A model generated the notes under the pieces. That model saw nothing but the letters and a program-made list of their open reading frames with translations, ran no database searches and had not been told where the DNA came from. From G963662905 sp963676725 (lineage in GTDB: Bacteria; Bacteroidota; Bacteroidia; Bacteroidales; WRLA01): a stretch of DNA of 64,000 nucleotides. This document shows, piece after piece, positions 1 through 8,492 of the stretch. Position 1 is the first letter of the stretch; the number at the start of each line of letters is the position of its first letter. The stretch spans positions 5,022,001-5,086,000 of the forward strand of contig OY781463.1 in assembly GCA_963676725.1 (NCBI GenBank). Direction: 5' to 3'. Both the position numbers and the translations under genes were made by a program.

Positions 1-1208
1 TGTGTGCGCGCATCACTCCATATCCTTACTTCATCCATTTGCCCATCCACTGCTCGTGAGCCATCTGGGTTCGCACCAAGCAAAAATGGCTCGCTTGTGT
101 TGGCAATGCTTCCTGAAAGCGGCCTTGAATTATCCAGTTTCCCGTTGATATAGAGCTTCATAAATGATCCATCATACACTCCGGCAATATGATACCATTT
201 GCCCGTTTGCAATCTTGCGTTGGCATCTACTTTTGTTTGTCCGCTTACTGTTATCACAAACTGTGGCATATTGTTGTCCTTATCACCATCTCCGATTCTC
301 AAACAGGCATTTTCATTTCCGCTACGAATAACATTAGATATATTGGCATCCGAACCATCATTAAATGAATTGAAGTACACCCATGTTTCTATTGTAATAG
401 CGCCAAAACCATCTGGTTCTAATCCGCTTATACTTACATAATCACTGCTGCCATCAAATTCCAAACAATTTTTTGGGCCAAACATGGCAGGGGAGGTTTG
501 CCAGTCTGAATTGTCCATATTGTTTAGTGTGCCATCATTGCTTCCTTTTGCATCATCAGCTGTAGTGCTGCTGGTTTCATTGAGTTTGTAGTAAGCCACT
601 AAGTTTGCTTCACCGGAGGGGTCGGTTAATTCCCGGTACATGTTTTGGCGGATTTCGGTTTCCGTGCGTATGTCGCTCCAAATACGGACTTCATCCAATC
701 TTCCATTGAAATAACCTTCCCAATCGGCATAACCTGTTCTTCCAAAATATAGTGGATTCGTTCCATAATCAAGTGAATAACTACCAGGGTCGGTGCCTTG
801 TAAAATACCATTTAAATATAATTTTAGCTCTGTTCCGTTTGCTGTTAAAGCCACATGATTCCACTCTTGTATATTAACTGCCGAACTGCTAACACTTCTT
901 TGATGACCATCACTAGATCCAACAATACCTACAAAATTATTGCTATTATCATAATAAATGCAGTATCCTTCAAATTGTCCGGTTCTGGAATTCTGTTTAA
1001 ATATAACATATTGCGCGCCACTATTATTTGTATTTGTATTTGAGTTTATATAAACCCAGGCTTCAACTGTTACCGAGGCGGGTTTATGAGCAATATCATC
1101 AGGCACAGAGACATAATCATTCGTCCCGTCAAACTCCAAACAATTGTTTTGAGCAGGGATGTTTAAGCTTAATAAAGCAATTCCGATAATTAGTATAAAA
1201 TTTTTCAT
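1..1208 (-). CDS. LamG-domain secreted protein, C-terminus beyond window
   Basis: The frame is open from an ATG at 1208 to the left edge, 402 codons without a stop. It starts with a signal peptide (MKNFILIIGIALLSLNIPAQ) followed by two LamG/concanavalin-like units. Each begins NCLEFDG-(T/S)-(N/S)DYVS, has W-V-Y strand motifs, a ‘LYLNG/LYINGKL’ strand and ends DEVRIWSD-x-RT, at about residues 22-190 and 205-400. Such domains bind carbohydrate or protein at the cell surface. It lies 195 bp behind the small secreted protein at 1403-1612, the same order as in the four other pairs of this window, so I infer a T9SS-exported surface protein; its expected sorting tail would be outside the window. The LamG fold is visible from motif spacing; ligand unknown. 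Confidence 0.85.
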   Translation of the reverse strand, partial: MKNFILIIGIALLSLNIPAQNNCLEFDGTNDYVSVPDDIAHKPASVTVEAWVYINSNTNTNNSGAQYVIFKQNSRTGQFEGYCIYYDNSNNFVGIVGSSDGHQRSVSSSAVNIQEWNHVALTANGTELKLYLNGILQGTDPGSYSLDYGTNPLYFGRTGYADWEGYFNGRLDEVRIWSDIRTETEIRQNMYRELTDPSGEANLVAYYKLNETSSTTADDAKGSNDGTLNNMDNSDWQTSPAMFGPKNCLEFDGSSDYVSISGLEPDGFGAITIETWVYFNSFNDGSDANISNVIRSGNENACLRIGDGDKDNNMPQFVITVSGQTKVDANARLQTGKWYHIAGVYDGSFMKLYINGKLDNSRPLSGSIANTSEPFLLGANPDGSRAVDGQMDEVRIWSDART

Positions 1209-1277
1209 AGGTTTTAGTTGTTCGTTGTTAAAATGGGGTAAACTGAAATTGGTTTTTGGCTTTTAGCTCCGGATCAT

Positions 1278-1424
1278 TTATTTGCACGTTTTGGCTGCTT
1301 TTTGCAGGACGGAGGCTATGCCTTGGTAAAACCGTTGTCCCACAAAAGCGGGAAGTTCCGTGACGATAAAGTTGTCAGGTGGCTTTGTGCCTTTATATGG
1401 TTTTAATCCTTTGTGTTTTTCCAT
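1278..1424 (-). CDS. Possible 48-aa overlapping small protein
   Basis: A 48-codon frame starts at an ATG inside the last 22 nt of the preceding small gene (1403-1612), in another frame, and ends in TAA. The product begins MEKHKGLKPYKG and is basic, with a predicted amphipathic C-terminal stretch (FYQGIASVLQKAAKTCK). The overlap could give translational coupling. I recognise no family, and a random frame of this length is possible in DNA of this composition. Confidence 0.25.
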   Translation of the reverse strand: MEKHKGLKPYKGTKPPDNFIVTELPAFVGQRFYQGIASVLQKAAKTCK

Positions 1425-1612
1425 TTTTTCACGGCATAAGCTCCCCCCAGAGCCAGCAATAGTGCGATTCCGCTGCCAATAGGCGCGCCGCCACCAACGG
1501 GTGTGTTCCCTCCAGCCGGAGCTCCGTTGCCATTGTTAGGGTCGGGTGGGGTTTGTGCGTTCATAGATAATGCGATGATGGCGATTGCGATTGTTGTGAT
1601 TATTTTTTTCAT
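1403..1612 (-). CDS. Small secreted Gly/Pro-rich protein, PID-CTERM-like
   Basis: 69 aa in three parts: a signal peptide (MKKIITTIAIAIIALSMNAQ), a short linker rich in Pro, Asn and Gly (TPPDPNNGNGAPAGG), and a C-terminal unit NTPVGGGAPIGSGI followed by a hydrophobic helix (ALLLALGGAYAV) and a basic end KKWKNTKD. This layout resembles short C-terminal sorting signals of Bacteroidota called PID-CTERM, from memory. Four paralogues lie at 23384, 28329, 35179 and 41446, each just upstream of a large surface protein; here the partner is the LamG protein at 1-1208. Function unknown. Membrane insertion by the C-terminal helix is inferred. Confidence 0.8.
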   Translation of the reverse strand: MKKIITTIAIAIIALSMNAQTPPDPNNGNGAPAGGNTPVGGGAPIGSGIALLLALGGAYAVKKWKNTKD

Positions 1613-1630
1613 GATGATATGGTTTTAATG

Positions 1631-1710
1631 GAACGCGGATGACACAGATTGAACTGTTTTTACACGGATGAAATCAGTGCAAATCCGCACAATCTGTGTT
1701 ATCAGTGTTC
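1631..1710. repeat. Imperfect inverted repeat between genes
   Basis: The arms at 1631-1651 (GAACGCGGATGACACAGATT) and 1690-1710 are near reverse complements around a 38-bp centre that itself holds a half-palindrome (CACGGATG…AAATCCGC). It sits 5 bp from the stop of the 1715-5293 gene. It could act as that gene's terminator or be a small intergenic repeat; it has no T-tract typical of a terminator. Confidence 0.5.
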
Positions 1711-1714
1711 TACT

Positions 1715-4700
1715 TTATTCAATGATTATTTTTTTCGTTAACATTTGATTCCCTGATGCTAAGGTTACCAAATACACCCCTGCCGTTTTGGGTGCTGGGA
1801 TGGTTTCGGTATGCTCCCACACGCCCAATGTCCTGCCGGTGATGTCGGTGAGGGTGATGCGTTGTGGCTGTTGTTCGCTTTGGATGATGATATTGCCCCC
1901 CGCAACATACGCCTGAACGGCACTACCGTTGATTTCCTGCACAGCAGTGGTGTTGAGATGCAGTTTAAACCGTGTTTCATCATCGTTTAAACGCCAGTCG
2001 AAGCTGTACGCGCCTTCGCTCAGATCGTGGAAGATATTGAGTTTGGTATCTTCGAGAATAGCGGTGGAAATATCTGCGCTTTCTTGAATGCCAATGCTGT
2101 AGGTCCCGGCTTCGTTATTGGCGAAACCAAGCTGGATGGATTTTGTTTCGGGGCGGACATCTACAGCCAGATTGCCATCGGGGCATTGTGACCAGATCTG
2201 GCAAATGCCTGTGGTTCCGCTGATGAATTTCCATGCATCTCGCGGCAGCTCGAAGTTTTCGTTTGCACTTTGATCGAAAACGATATAGAGCGCATCGCTG
2301 TAGTTTTGGCTGTTGGCCGAAAGTACAATTCCGTTGGAAAGCGCACTGGCTTCTTTTTTCGCTGAATTATGCGTGCGCATGTCGTTAGTGAGCATAAATG
2401 TATTGCCGGATGAACCGGTGACCACGAAAAAGCCTTCCATGGGGGCGACATATCGACTTCCATTGCCTGTACCGGCTTCCGTACGTTCATCATAATCTGC
2501 TCCGTTCCAGGTATATTTTGACCCATAACCACTTACCTGATCCCAGTCAATATAGGAAGGGTAGGGGTTTCCTACGAGGTTGGCGCCGTCATTTTGTTCG
2601 CTATTATCGTGATATAATAAACTAATGGGTTGATTGCCTGTATTGGGCGTGCCGCTATAGGTGAAGGTTGTCCCCGGTCCCTTGCTGTCACCACACCATA
2701 AACTGTAGCCTTTTACGGGTGTAAGGGTTTCCGCTGCATTGGTAATGTCAACCCATTCTTTGTTTTCTTCGTCCCAACTTTGCAGGTACATATCCAAAAA
2801 TGTATTGGCAGTAGTGCTGTTGTTGGGCATAGAAATTAAATGCCATTTATTGTCGATAGCAACAAAATGGCTGATATTAATCGTACCGTTATTGGTAATT
2901 GTGCCGTTTGTGATTAAAGAAGATCCGTAATCAAAATTGAGTGTAGTGCCGGTATTGACGACAAGGTTTGTGCAGGTGGTGTTTGAAGAGGCGGTGACTG
3001 TGCCGCCATAAAGCGATAAGGGCCCGGCTATATCCAGTGCGGTTGCCAGGCTAATATCTGCGGTATTTCCGTCTTTCCCAATGGTTAAACCTGAAACTGT
3101 ACTTGCCAATTGCAAATTAGAAGGCCAGCTGAAACTTGATTCAAAACTGTTGCTTTTGGGTTCTATAGTGAAAGTTCCCGAAGTATTTATTGTACCGCTG
3201 CCGGTGAAATTATCACCATTAACAACAATTTGGCTGCTGCTTGAAGTAACATCGGATCCATCCTTTGATCCTACATTTCCATCTATTTGAACCGCATAGT
3301 AACCAGTGCCATGCCCCAGTCCATTTAGCGTGATTGGCCCGCTGGCAGCCAATAGAGAGCCACCTGATGTAATTGTAACGCCATTGTGTTTATAGCCTTT
3401 TCCCTCCAGGGTAATTCCTCCTCCTGCTCCGGTAGCTTCAATGGTATTATCCCAGGAATAAATACCCCAGGCGTTCGTTGCTGACGCATCTGCTGACTCA
3501 CCATACATATAAATGGCATCAGCAGTTGTGTTTTCCGATTTGATGACAGAACCACCTGATGTGGATAGTTCAATACCATTTGCTGAGGTGTTTCCGCCTG
3601 TTTGCCCAATACCTTTCCAGTAAATGGTGCCTGTACCTGAGTTAATGGTATTTACCCCTTCTAAGCGAATACCATCCGTATTGCCGGTAAAGCCAGCACC
3701 AGCTCCATTTCTTCCTTTACCATACATGGCAATATTGCCCCCTGCAGTAGTGATGGAGGATGCATTAATACCAATCCCTGAAGACATCGTGCCATTACCA
3801 ACAGCATAACCATTACCGACAGTCAATCCGTTCCATGATGTGCTGCTTGCCGCTCCGCCTCCCATCCAAAGATGGCCACCGTTGGTAGTAATGGTCATGG
3901 TGTTTGAGTAGATCATCCCATCGGAGTCTGCATCGGTATCTGCCCAAAAAATTACACTGCCACCGCCGGTTGTCACATCAGCACCTGCTGCTTGCATGAT
4001 ACTGCCGCTGGCTTTCAATAAAGCACCGGTTGCACTATTGTATGTGGTGGTCAGATCTGCATTGACAGAAATATCTCCGCCATACACTGTGATCGGGCCA
4101 GCGATTGTTAAAGCATTGCCAAGGGTAACATTAGCAGTGTTCGTTGATTTTCCAATGGTTAAGCCGGACACCGTTGATACCAAAGAAAGGTTAGATGGCC
4201 AGGTGAAGGCTGAGGGAAAACTGGCGCTTTTGGGTTCTATAGTGAAAGTTCCCGAAGTATTTATGGAGGAAGTCCCCAAGACAAAACGATCCCCTCTGAA
4301 AATAACATTTGATGTACTTGAAGTTAAAATGGTGCCATCGTAGCCCACTTTACCACTCCCACCAAACCTTATGGAGGGGCCAGTTGGGTGATTATTGGTG
4401 CCATCAAGGGTAATGTTCCCGGAGCTGCTATACAGCATAAGGCCCCAGTCGGAATTGAGTCCTCCCCATTCCCAGTTATAACCGGAGCCCGTCATGCTAA
4501 TATTGCCGGAGCTTGTGGTAATGGCTGTTCTGGTCCACACACCAACATATTGATTGTTATTATTGATCCCAGTAATTTCAACATTGCCGCTGGTGGTATT
4601 AATCTTAGTATTGTCGTGACCATAAAATCCTGTGTTACCAAATGTACCATAGCTGTATTCACCATAGATACTAACATTACCTGCACCAGTGGTAATAGTG

Positions 4701-5293
4701 GTGGTTGGATAGAGATTTACACCATTTAATGCTGCTGTACCTGTTGCCGGGCCATCGCCCACCGTCAAATCAGAGGCTCCAGTGTAAGGGGTCCATAAAG
4801 TAGTGCCATCACCACCACCCATCCAGACACCACCGCCATTGGTGGTAATGTCACACCACAATTGTACTGCTCCGCTTCCAGCACCACCATCATCGGCATC
4901 GGCCCAAAAAACCAGGCTTAAGGCACCTGATGCAGAACTATTACTAATAATTTTTTTTGCCGGAAATAAAATACTGCCATTAGCCTTCAGCGTTAAATAG
5001 CAGTCGCCACCACTGGTTTTTGATATGTTATCCGTAACACTGATGTCACCGGATGTCTCCACCAAAACGGAAATCCCGTCTCCAAACCAATTGGCTAAAT
5101 CGCTAACATTCAGGTTGCCACTCCCCGTTACCGTAACGTGGTCACCGGTTAGGTTCACTGTGGCCGTGGTGCTGTTTGAGCTGATGGTAATTTGTGAGAA
5201 GGCTAAGATTGGCATAATAAGTACACCAGTCATTATCACAAATGCACGCAAATGGGCTAAAGCGCGTTTAAAAAAAGTAGATGATTTTCTCAT
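1715..5293 (-). CDS. Large beta-helix surface protein with T9SS sorting tail
   Basis: 1192 aa. The N-terminus has a hydrophobic export segment (AFVIMTGVLIMPILAFSQ, about 18-35). Residues about 36-850 are Gly/Ser/Thr-rich short beta repeats of the haemagglutinin/right-handed beta-helix kind. Two large internal copies are visible, each with VFWADAD/VIFWADTD, WMGGG, LTVG(D/N)G and TFTIEPKS…SGLTIGK blocks. Residues about 850-1110 are the C-terminal block shared with the 17322-23120 protein (LVGNPYPSYIDWDQVSGYGS, FELPRDAWKFISGT). The last ~75 residues are a type A T9SS tail ending LTKKIIIE. It should be exported by the Sec system, moved across the outer membrane by T9SS and anchored at the surface. 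It is divergent (159 bp) from the TPR-AraC regulator at 5453, a likely controller. Confidence 0.85.
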   Translation of the reverse strand: MRKSSTFFKRALAHLRAFVIMTGVLIMPILAFSQITISSNSTTATVNLTGDHVTVTGSGNLNVSDLANWFGDGISVLVETSGDISVTDNISKTSGGDCYLTLKANGSILFPAKKIISNSSASGALSLVFWADADDGGAGSGAVQLWCDITTNGGGVWMGGGDGTTLWTPYTGASDLTVGDGPATGTAALNGVNLYPTTTITTGAGNVSIYGEYSYGTFGNTGFYGHDNTKINTTSGNVEITGINNNNQYVGVWTRTAITTSSGNISMTGSGYNWEWGGLNSDWGLMLYSSSGNITLDGTNNHPTGPSIRFGGSGKVGYDGTILTSSTSNVIFRGDRFVLGTSSINTSGTFTIEPKSASFPSAFTWPSNLSLVSTVSGLTIGKSTNTANVTLGNALTIAGPITVYGGDISVNADLTTTYNSATGALLKASGSIMQAAGADVTTGGGSVIFWADTDADSDGMIYSNTMTITTNGGHLWMGGGAASSTSWNGLTVGNGYAVGNGTMSSGIGINASSITTAGGNIAMYGKGRNGAGAGFTGNTDGIRLEGVNTINSGTGTIYWKGIGQTGGNTSANGIELSTSGGSVIKSENTTADAIYMYGESADASATNAWGIYSWDNTIEATGAGGGITLEGKGYKHNGVTITSGGSLLAASGPITLNGLGHGTGYYAVQIDGNVGSKDGSDVTSSSSQIVVNGDNFTGSGTINTSGTFTIEPKSNSFESSFSWPSNLQLASTVSGLTIGKDGNTADISLATALDIAGPLSLYGGTVTASSNTTCTNLVVNTGTTLNFDYGSSLITNGTITNNGTINISHFVAIDNKWHLISMPNNSTTANTFLDMYLQSWDEENKEWVDITNAAETLTPVKGYSLWCGDSKGPGTTFTYSGTPNTGNQPISLLYHDNSEQNDGANLVGNPYPSYIDWDQVSGYGSKYTWNGADYDERTEAGTGNGSRYVAPMEGFFVVTGSSGNTFMLTNDMRTHNSAKKEASALSNGIVLSANSQNYSDALYIVFDQSANENFELPRDAWKFISGTTGICQIWSQCPDGNLAVDVRPETKSIQLGFANNEAGTYSIGIQESADISTAILEDTKLNIFHDLSEGAYSFDWRLNDDETRFKLHLNTTAVQEINGSAVQAYVAGGNIIIQSEQQPQRITLTDITGRTLGVWEHTETIPAPKTAGVYLVTLASGNQMLTKKIIIE

Positions 5294-5452
5294 TTTTTGA
5301 GGTTTTATAGGTTTTCATTTCAACGATTTCATGCTTTGCTTTTGGCTGCGAAACAGACTCAATTGGCTTTGCTGTTTAAAAATACGACGATATTCTACAA
5401 AATGCCTTATATTCGGGCTGTATTTTGTTCTAATTGGTAAAACCGAACAGCA

Positions 5453-7207
5453 TTGAAGGTGAAAAACATATATAACAGGCCAAAATCAAAGCCATTTTTT
5501 TTGTTGCTATTAATAGTGTATTTTTTTAATTTTCAAGCTTTTGGACAGTCTGTTTTGAGCGAAAAAACTCTCAAATACTTGTCTGAAAGCACAGATGATG
5601 CATTTTTGGAGCGCATCCATCTGATTTATGATTCCGTAAGCCGTTTGGGCGATGTTTCAGACCGTACGGCCATTTCTGAACAGCTTTTTGGACTTACAGA
5701 AAAGCGGGGGGGACTGGCTCATATGCACTCTCTTCTTTTTCGAAAAATGAATACCCGCTATTCTGAAGAAAGCGGATTGTTTGCCAAAGCATATAAGCTG
5801 GCAGAAAAGTCCGGGGATTTTGATGCCATGTGTTTGGTGGAATACAGCCGCGCACGTTATTTCAATGATCGCAAACAATACGATTCTGCGATGGTTTATT
5901 TACTGCACTATCGTGATATGACCCCGGAAGATATGAAAGGCGAGGGCTACCGCAATATTGTGAACCTAATGGGCGATATCTACTACCAGGCGGGTTTGTA
6001 TGATAAGGCTACCGAAGTGTATGAGTTGCTATATAATGAGTATGTGAAAGAAAATAATTGGAGTTTTTACCGTCCCTATGTAATGATGAACAATCTGGGT
6101 CAGATTGCTTTAAAAACCCGTGATCCGGAAAGGGCAGGCTTCTGGTTCCGTTTGTCTCTGCAACGAGCCAAAGCGCATCTGAATACCTCTTATCAGGAAA
6201 ATATTCTGGCATATACGAGTTTGAAACTGCTTGAAACAGCCTTGCAGACGGGTGATGTGGTGCAGGCTGAAGCATTTTTGAGGCAATATGAGGCTTTTCC
6301 GGAGGATCATTTAACCAATGATGTCCGTTTGGAATACCTCTGGCAAAGTGCAAATCTGCTGTTTCGCCAACAAAAATATGGAGAGGCTCTGAAGAAAGTA
6401 AATATTCTCAAAAAGGAAGCAGAAATTTCGGGGATGCTTCAGCGATTTGTGCCGGATATTTATGAATTGCTTTCTGAGATATGCCGTGTGCAACAAAATT
6501 ATGAGAAGGCTATCTATTATAACGATTTGTTTATCGAAAAAATGGACTCTATACGATCCAATGAGTATTTGGCTCAGTCGATGATTATTTTGTCGGATCA
6601 TAACCATACCATTACCAAAATGGAGCTGCAGAAAACCAAAACGCAATCGAAATATTTGTTTTGGGGACTGCTTATTTTGATGGTTTTGTTTTTGTTTTTA
6701 TTGTGGGTTTCTTTTAACCTGCATCGCTCCAAGCTGGCGTTGGTGCGAAAGTCAGTTGTTCAAAGTATTGAAGATGAGGCTAATAAAAAATTGGAGCAAG
6801 CTTTTTCCGATGAGGAAGGGGAATCTAAGACCGATAATGAAGATCGGGATAAAGAGCTTTTCCGTCAATTGAAAAAAATTATGGAAACGGAAAAGCTCTA
6901 TCTTGATCCTAAACTGAATATTCTTAGTCTGGCAGAGCAACTTGCCACCAATCGGACTTATTTATCACAAGCCATTAATAGCCAGTACCATATGACTTTT
7001 CCGAATTTTATTAATGAATATCGCATCAACGAAGCTGTTCGCCTGATTACTACGGGATATACAGATGATTATACGCAGGAGGCTCTGGCGGCAAAAGTTG
7101 GTTTTTCGAGTCGGGGAACTTTTATTGCCGCATTTAAAAAAGTTACGGGTGTGGTTCCGTCCTTCTTTATCGCCAACCATAAGAAAATGGAAGGGATGTC
7201 GGAATAG
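5453..7207 (+). CDS. Membrane TPR regulator with AraC-type HTH
   Basis: 584 aa. An N-terminal signal/anchor segment (PFFLLLLIVYFFNFQAFGQ, about 14-32) is followed by TPR-like helical pairs (about 75-365), one transmembrane helix (YLFWGLLILMVLFLFLLWVS, 401-420), a charged linker and a C-terminal AraC/XylS-type double HTH (470-575; LNILSLAEQLATNRTYLSQA and ALAAKVGFSSRGTFIAAFKK). The topology suggests an extracytoplasmic TPR sensor coupled to a cytoplasmic DNA-binding domain, a common Bacteroidota arrangement. It is divergent from the surface protein gene at 1715-5293 and ends a few bases before the first palindrome island. Signal and target are unknown; control of the divergent gene is inferred from position. 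Confidence 0.88.
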   Translation: MKVKNIYNRPKSKPFFLLLLIVYFFNFQAFGQSVLSEKTLKYLSESTDDAFLERIHLIYDSVSRLGDVSDRTAISEQLFGLTEKRGGLAHMHSLLFRKMNTRYSEESGLFAKAYKLAEKSGDFDAMCLVEYSRARYFNDRKQYDSAMVYLLHYRDMTPEDMKGEGYRNIVNLMGDIYYQAGLYDKATEVYELLYNEYVKENNWSFYRPYVMMNNLGQIALKTRDPERAGFWFRLSLQRAKAHLNTSYQENILAYTSLKLLETALQTGDVVQAEAFLRQYEAFPEDHLTNDVRLEYLWQSANLLFRQQKYGEALKKVNILKKEAEISGMLQRFVPDIYELLSEICRVQQNYEKAIYYNDLFIEKMDSIRSNEYLAQSMIILSDHNHTITKMELQKTKTQSKYLFWGLLILMVLFLFLLWVSFNLHRSKLALVRKSVVQSIEDEANKKLEQAFSDEEGESKTDNEDRDKELFRQLKKIMETEKLYLDPKLNILSLAEQLATNRTYLSQAINSQYHMTFPNFINEYRINEAVRLITTGYTDDYTQEALAAKVGFSSRGTFIAAFKKVTGVVPSFFIANHKKMEGMSE

Positions 7208-7249
7208 CGCACACGCGGGCTCGGATTTGCAATCCATGCCATAAATCAA

Positions 7250-8492
7250 AAACCAAACCCAGAATGGGTGATATTATTATAGAAAACAGAAGGGAAACGC
7301 ACATACCAAATCCCGAAGGGATGACATTATTATAGAAATACGGTTTTACATCACACGATCAAACCCAGAATGGGTGACATTATGATTTGAGAATCCGTGC
7401 CTTATAAAAGCCTAAAGAAAAGATTTATATATTAATATAAATCAATTAATTAACCACATTCGACCCCATCCGGGGTCGTAGGTTGTATTTTTGCCATTGT
7501 TCTATAAACATTCAATCCCTCCGGGATTGGAAGAAATTTGGAGATCAATGCAGAACCAAACCCAGAATGGGTGACATTATTATAAAAATAACAGAAGGGA
7601 AACGCACATACCAAATCCCGAAGGGATGACATTATTATAGAAATTAGGGTTTACATCACAAGATCAAACCCAGAATGGGTGACATTATTATAGAAAACAG
7701 AAAAGAAAACACATACCAAATCCCGAAGGGATGACATTATTATAGAAATTAGGGTTTACATCACACGATCAAACCCAGAATGGGTGACATTATTATAGAA
7801 AGCAGAAAAGAAAACACATGCCAAATCCCGAAGGGATGACATTATTATAGAAATACGGTTTACATCACACGATCAAACCCAGAATGGGTGACATTATTAT
7901 AGAAAACAGAAGGGAAACGCACATACCAAATCCCGAAGGGATGACATTATTATAGAAATTAGGTTTTATATCACACGATCAAACCCAGAATGGGTGGCAT
8001 TATGATTTGAGAATCCGTACCGTAGAAAAAAGAATCTCTAAACCTAATAGAAAATATATAGTGCCTTATAAATCAGGTAAATGCATTTATTCGACCCCAT
8101 CCGGGGTCGTAGGTTGTATTTTTGCCATTGTTCTATAAACATTCAATCCCTCTGGGATTGGGGGCGCAACGCATGCCCAAATGCAGAATGAGAGGTGTAA
8201 TAATATGATAAACAGCTATTTTGTGTTTTAGGAAAATCAACATTTACCAAATCCCGAAGGGATGACATTATTATAGAAATTAGGTTTTACATCACAAGAT
8301 CAAACCCAGAATGGGTGACATTATGATTTGAGAATCCGTACCGTAGAAAAAAGAATCTCTAAACCTAATAGAAAATATATAGTGCCTTATAAATCAGGTA
8401 AATGCATTTATTCGACCCCATCCGGGGTCGTAGGTTGTATTTTTGCCATTGTTCTATAAACATTCAATCCCTCTGGGATTGGGGGCGCAACG
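7250..8492. repeat. Palindrome repeat island 1, left part
   Basis: About 1.24 kb without a credible gene. It consists of short palindromes in fixed order: A (ACCCA-GAA-TGGGT then GACATTAT), B (ATCCC-GAA-GGGAT then GACATTATTAT), C (GACCCC-ATCC-GGGGTC) and D (CAATCCC-TCC-GGGATTG). A and B alternate several times, then C and D follow. A compound unit of 321 bp (8162-8482) is repeated directly, with the next copy starting at 8483 and split by the IS at 8493. Short open frames here are artefacts of the repeat. Confidence 0.85.

Noticed and set aside
3996..4729. Plus-strand frames opposite the large surface genes
   Set aside because: They mirror the biased Gly/Thr/Ser codons of the surface proteins on the other strand; none has domains or sensible starts.
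5294..5452. Riboswitch in the divergent gap
   Set aside because: No known aptamer core is recognisable; 159 bp are simply shared promoter space.
7450..7632. Small protein on the minus strand
   Set aside because: It is a translation of the palindrome repeats (the same artefact appears in islands 2 and 3).
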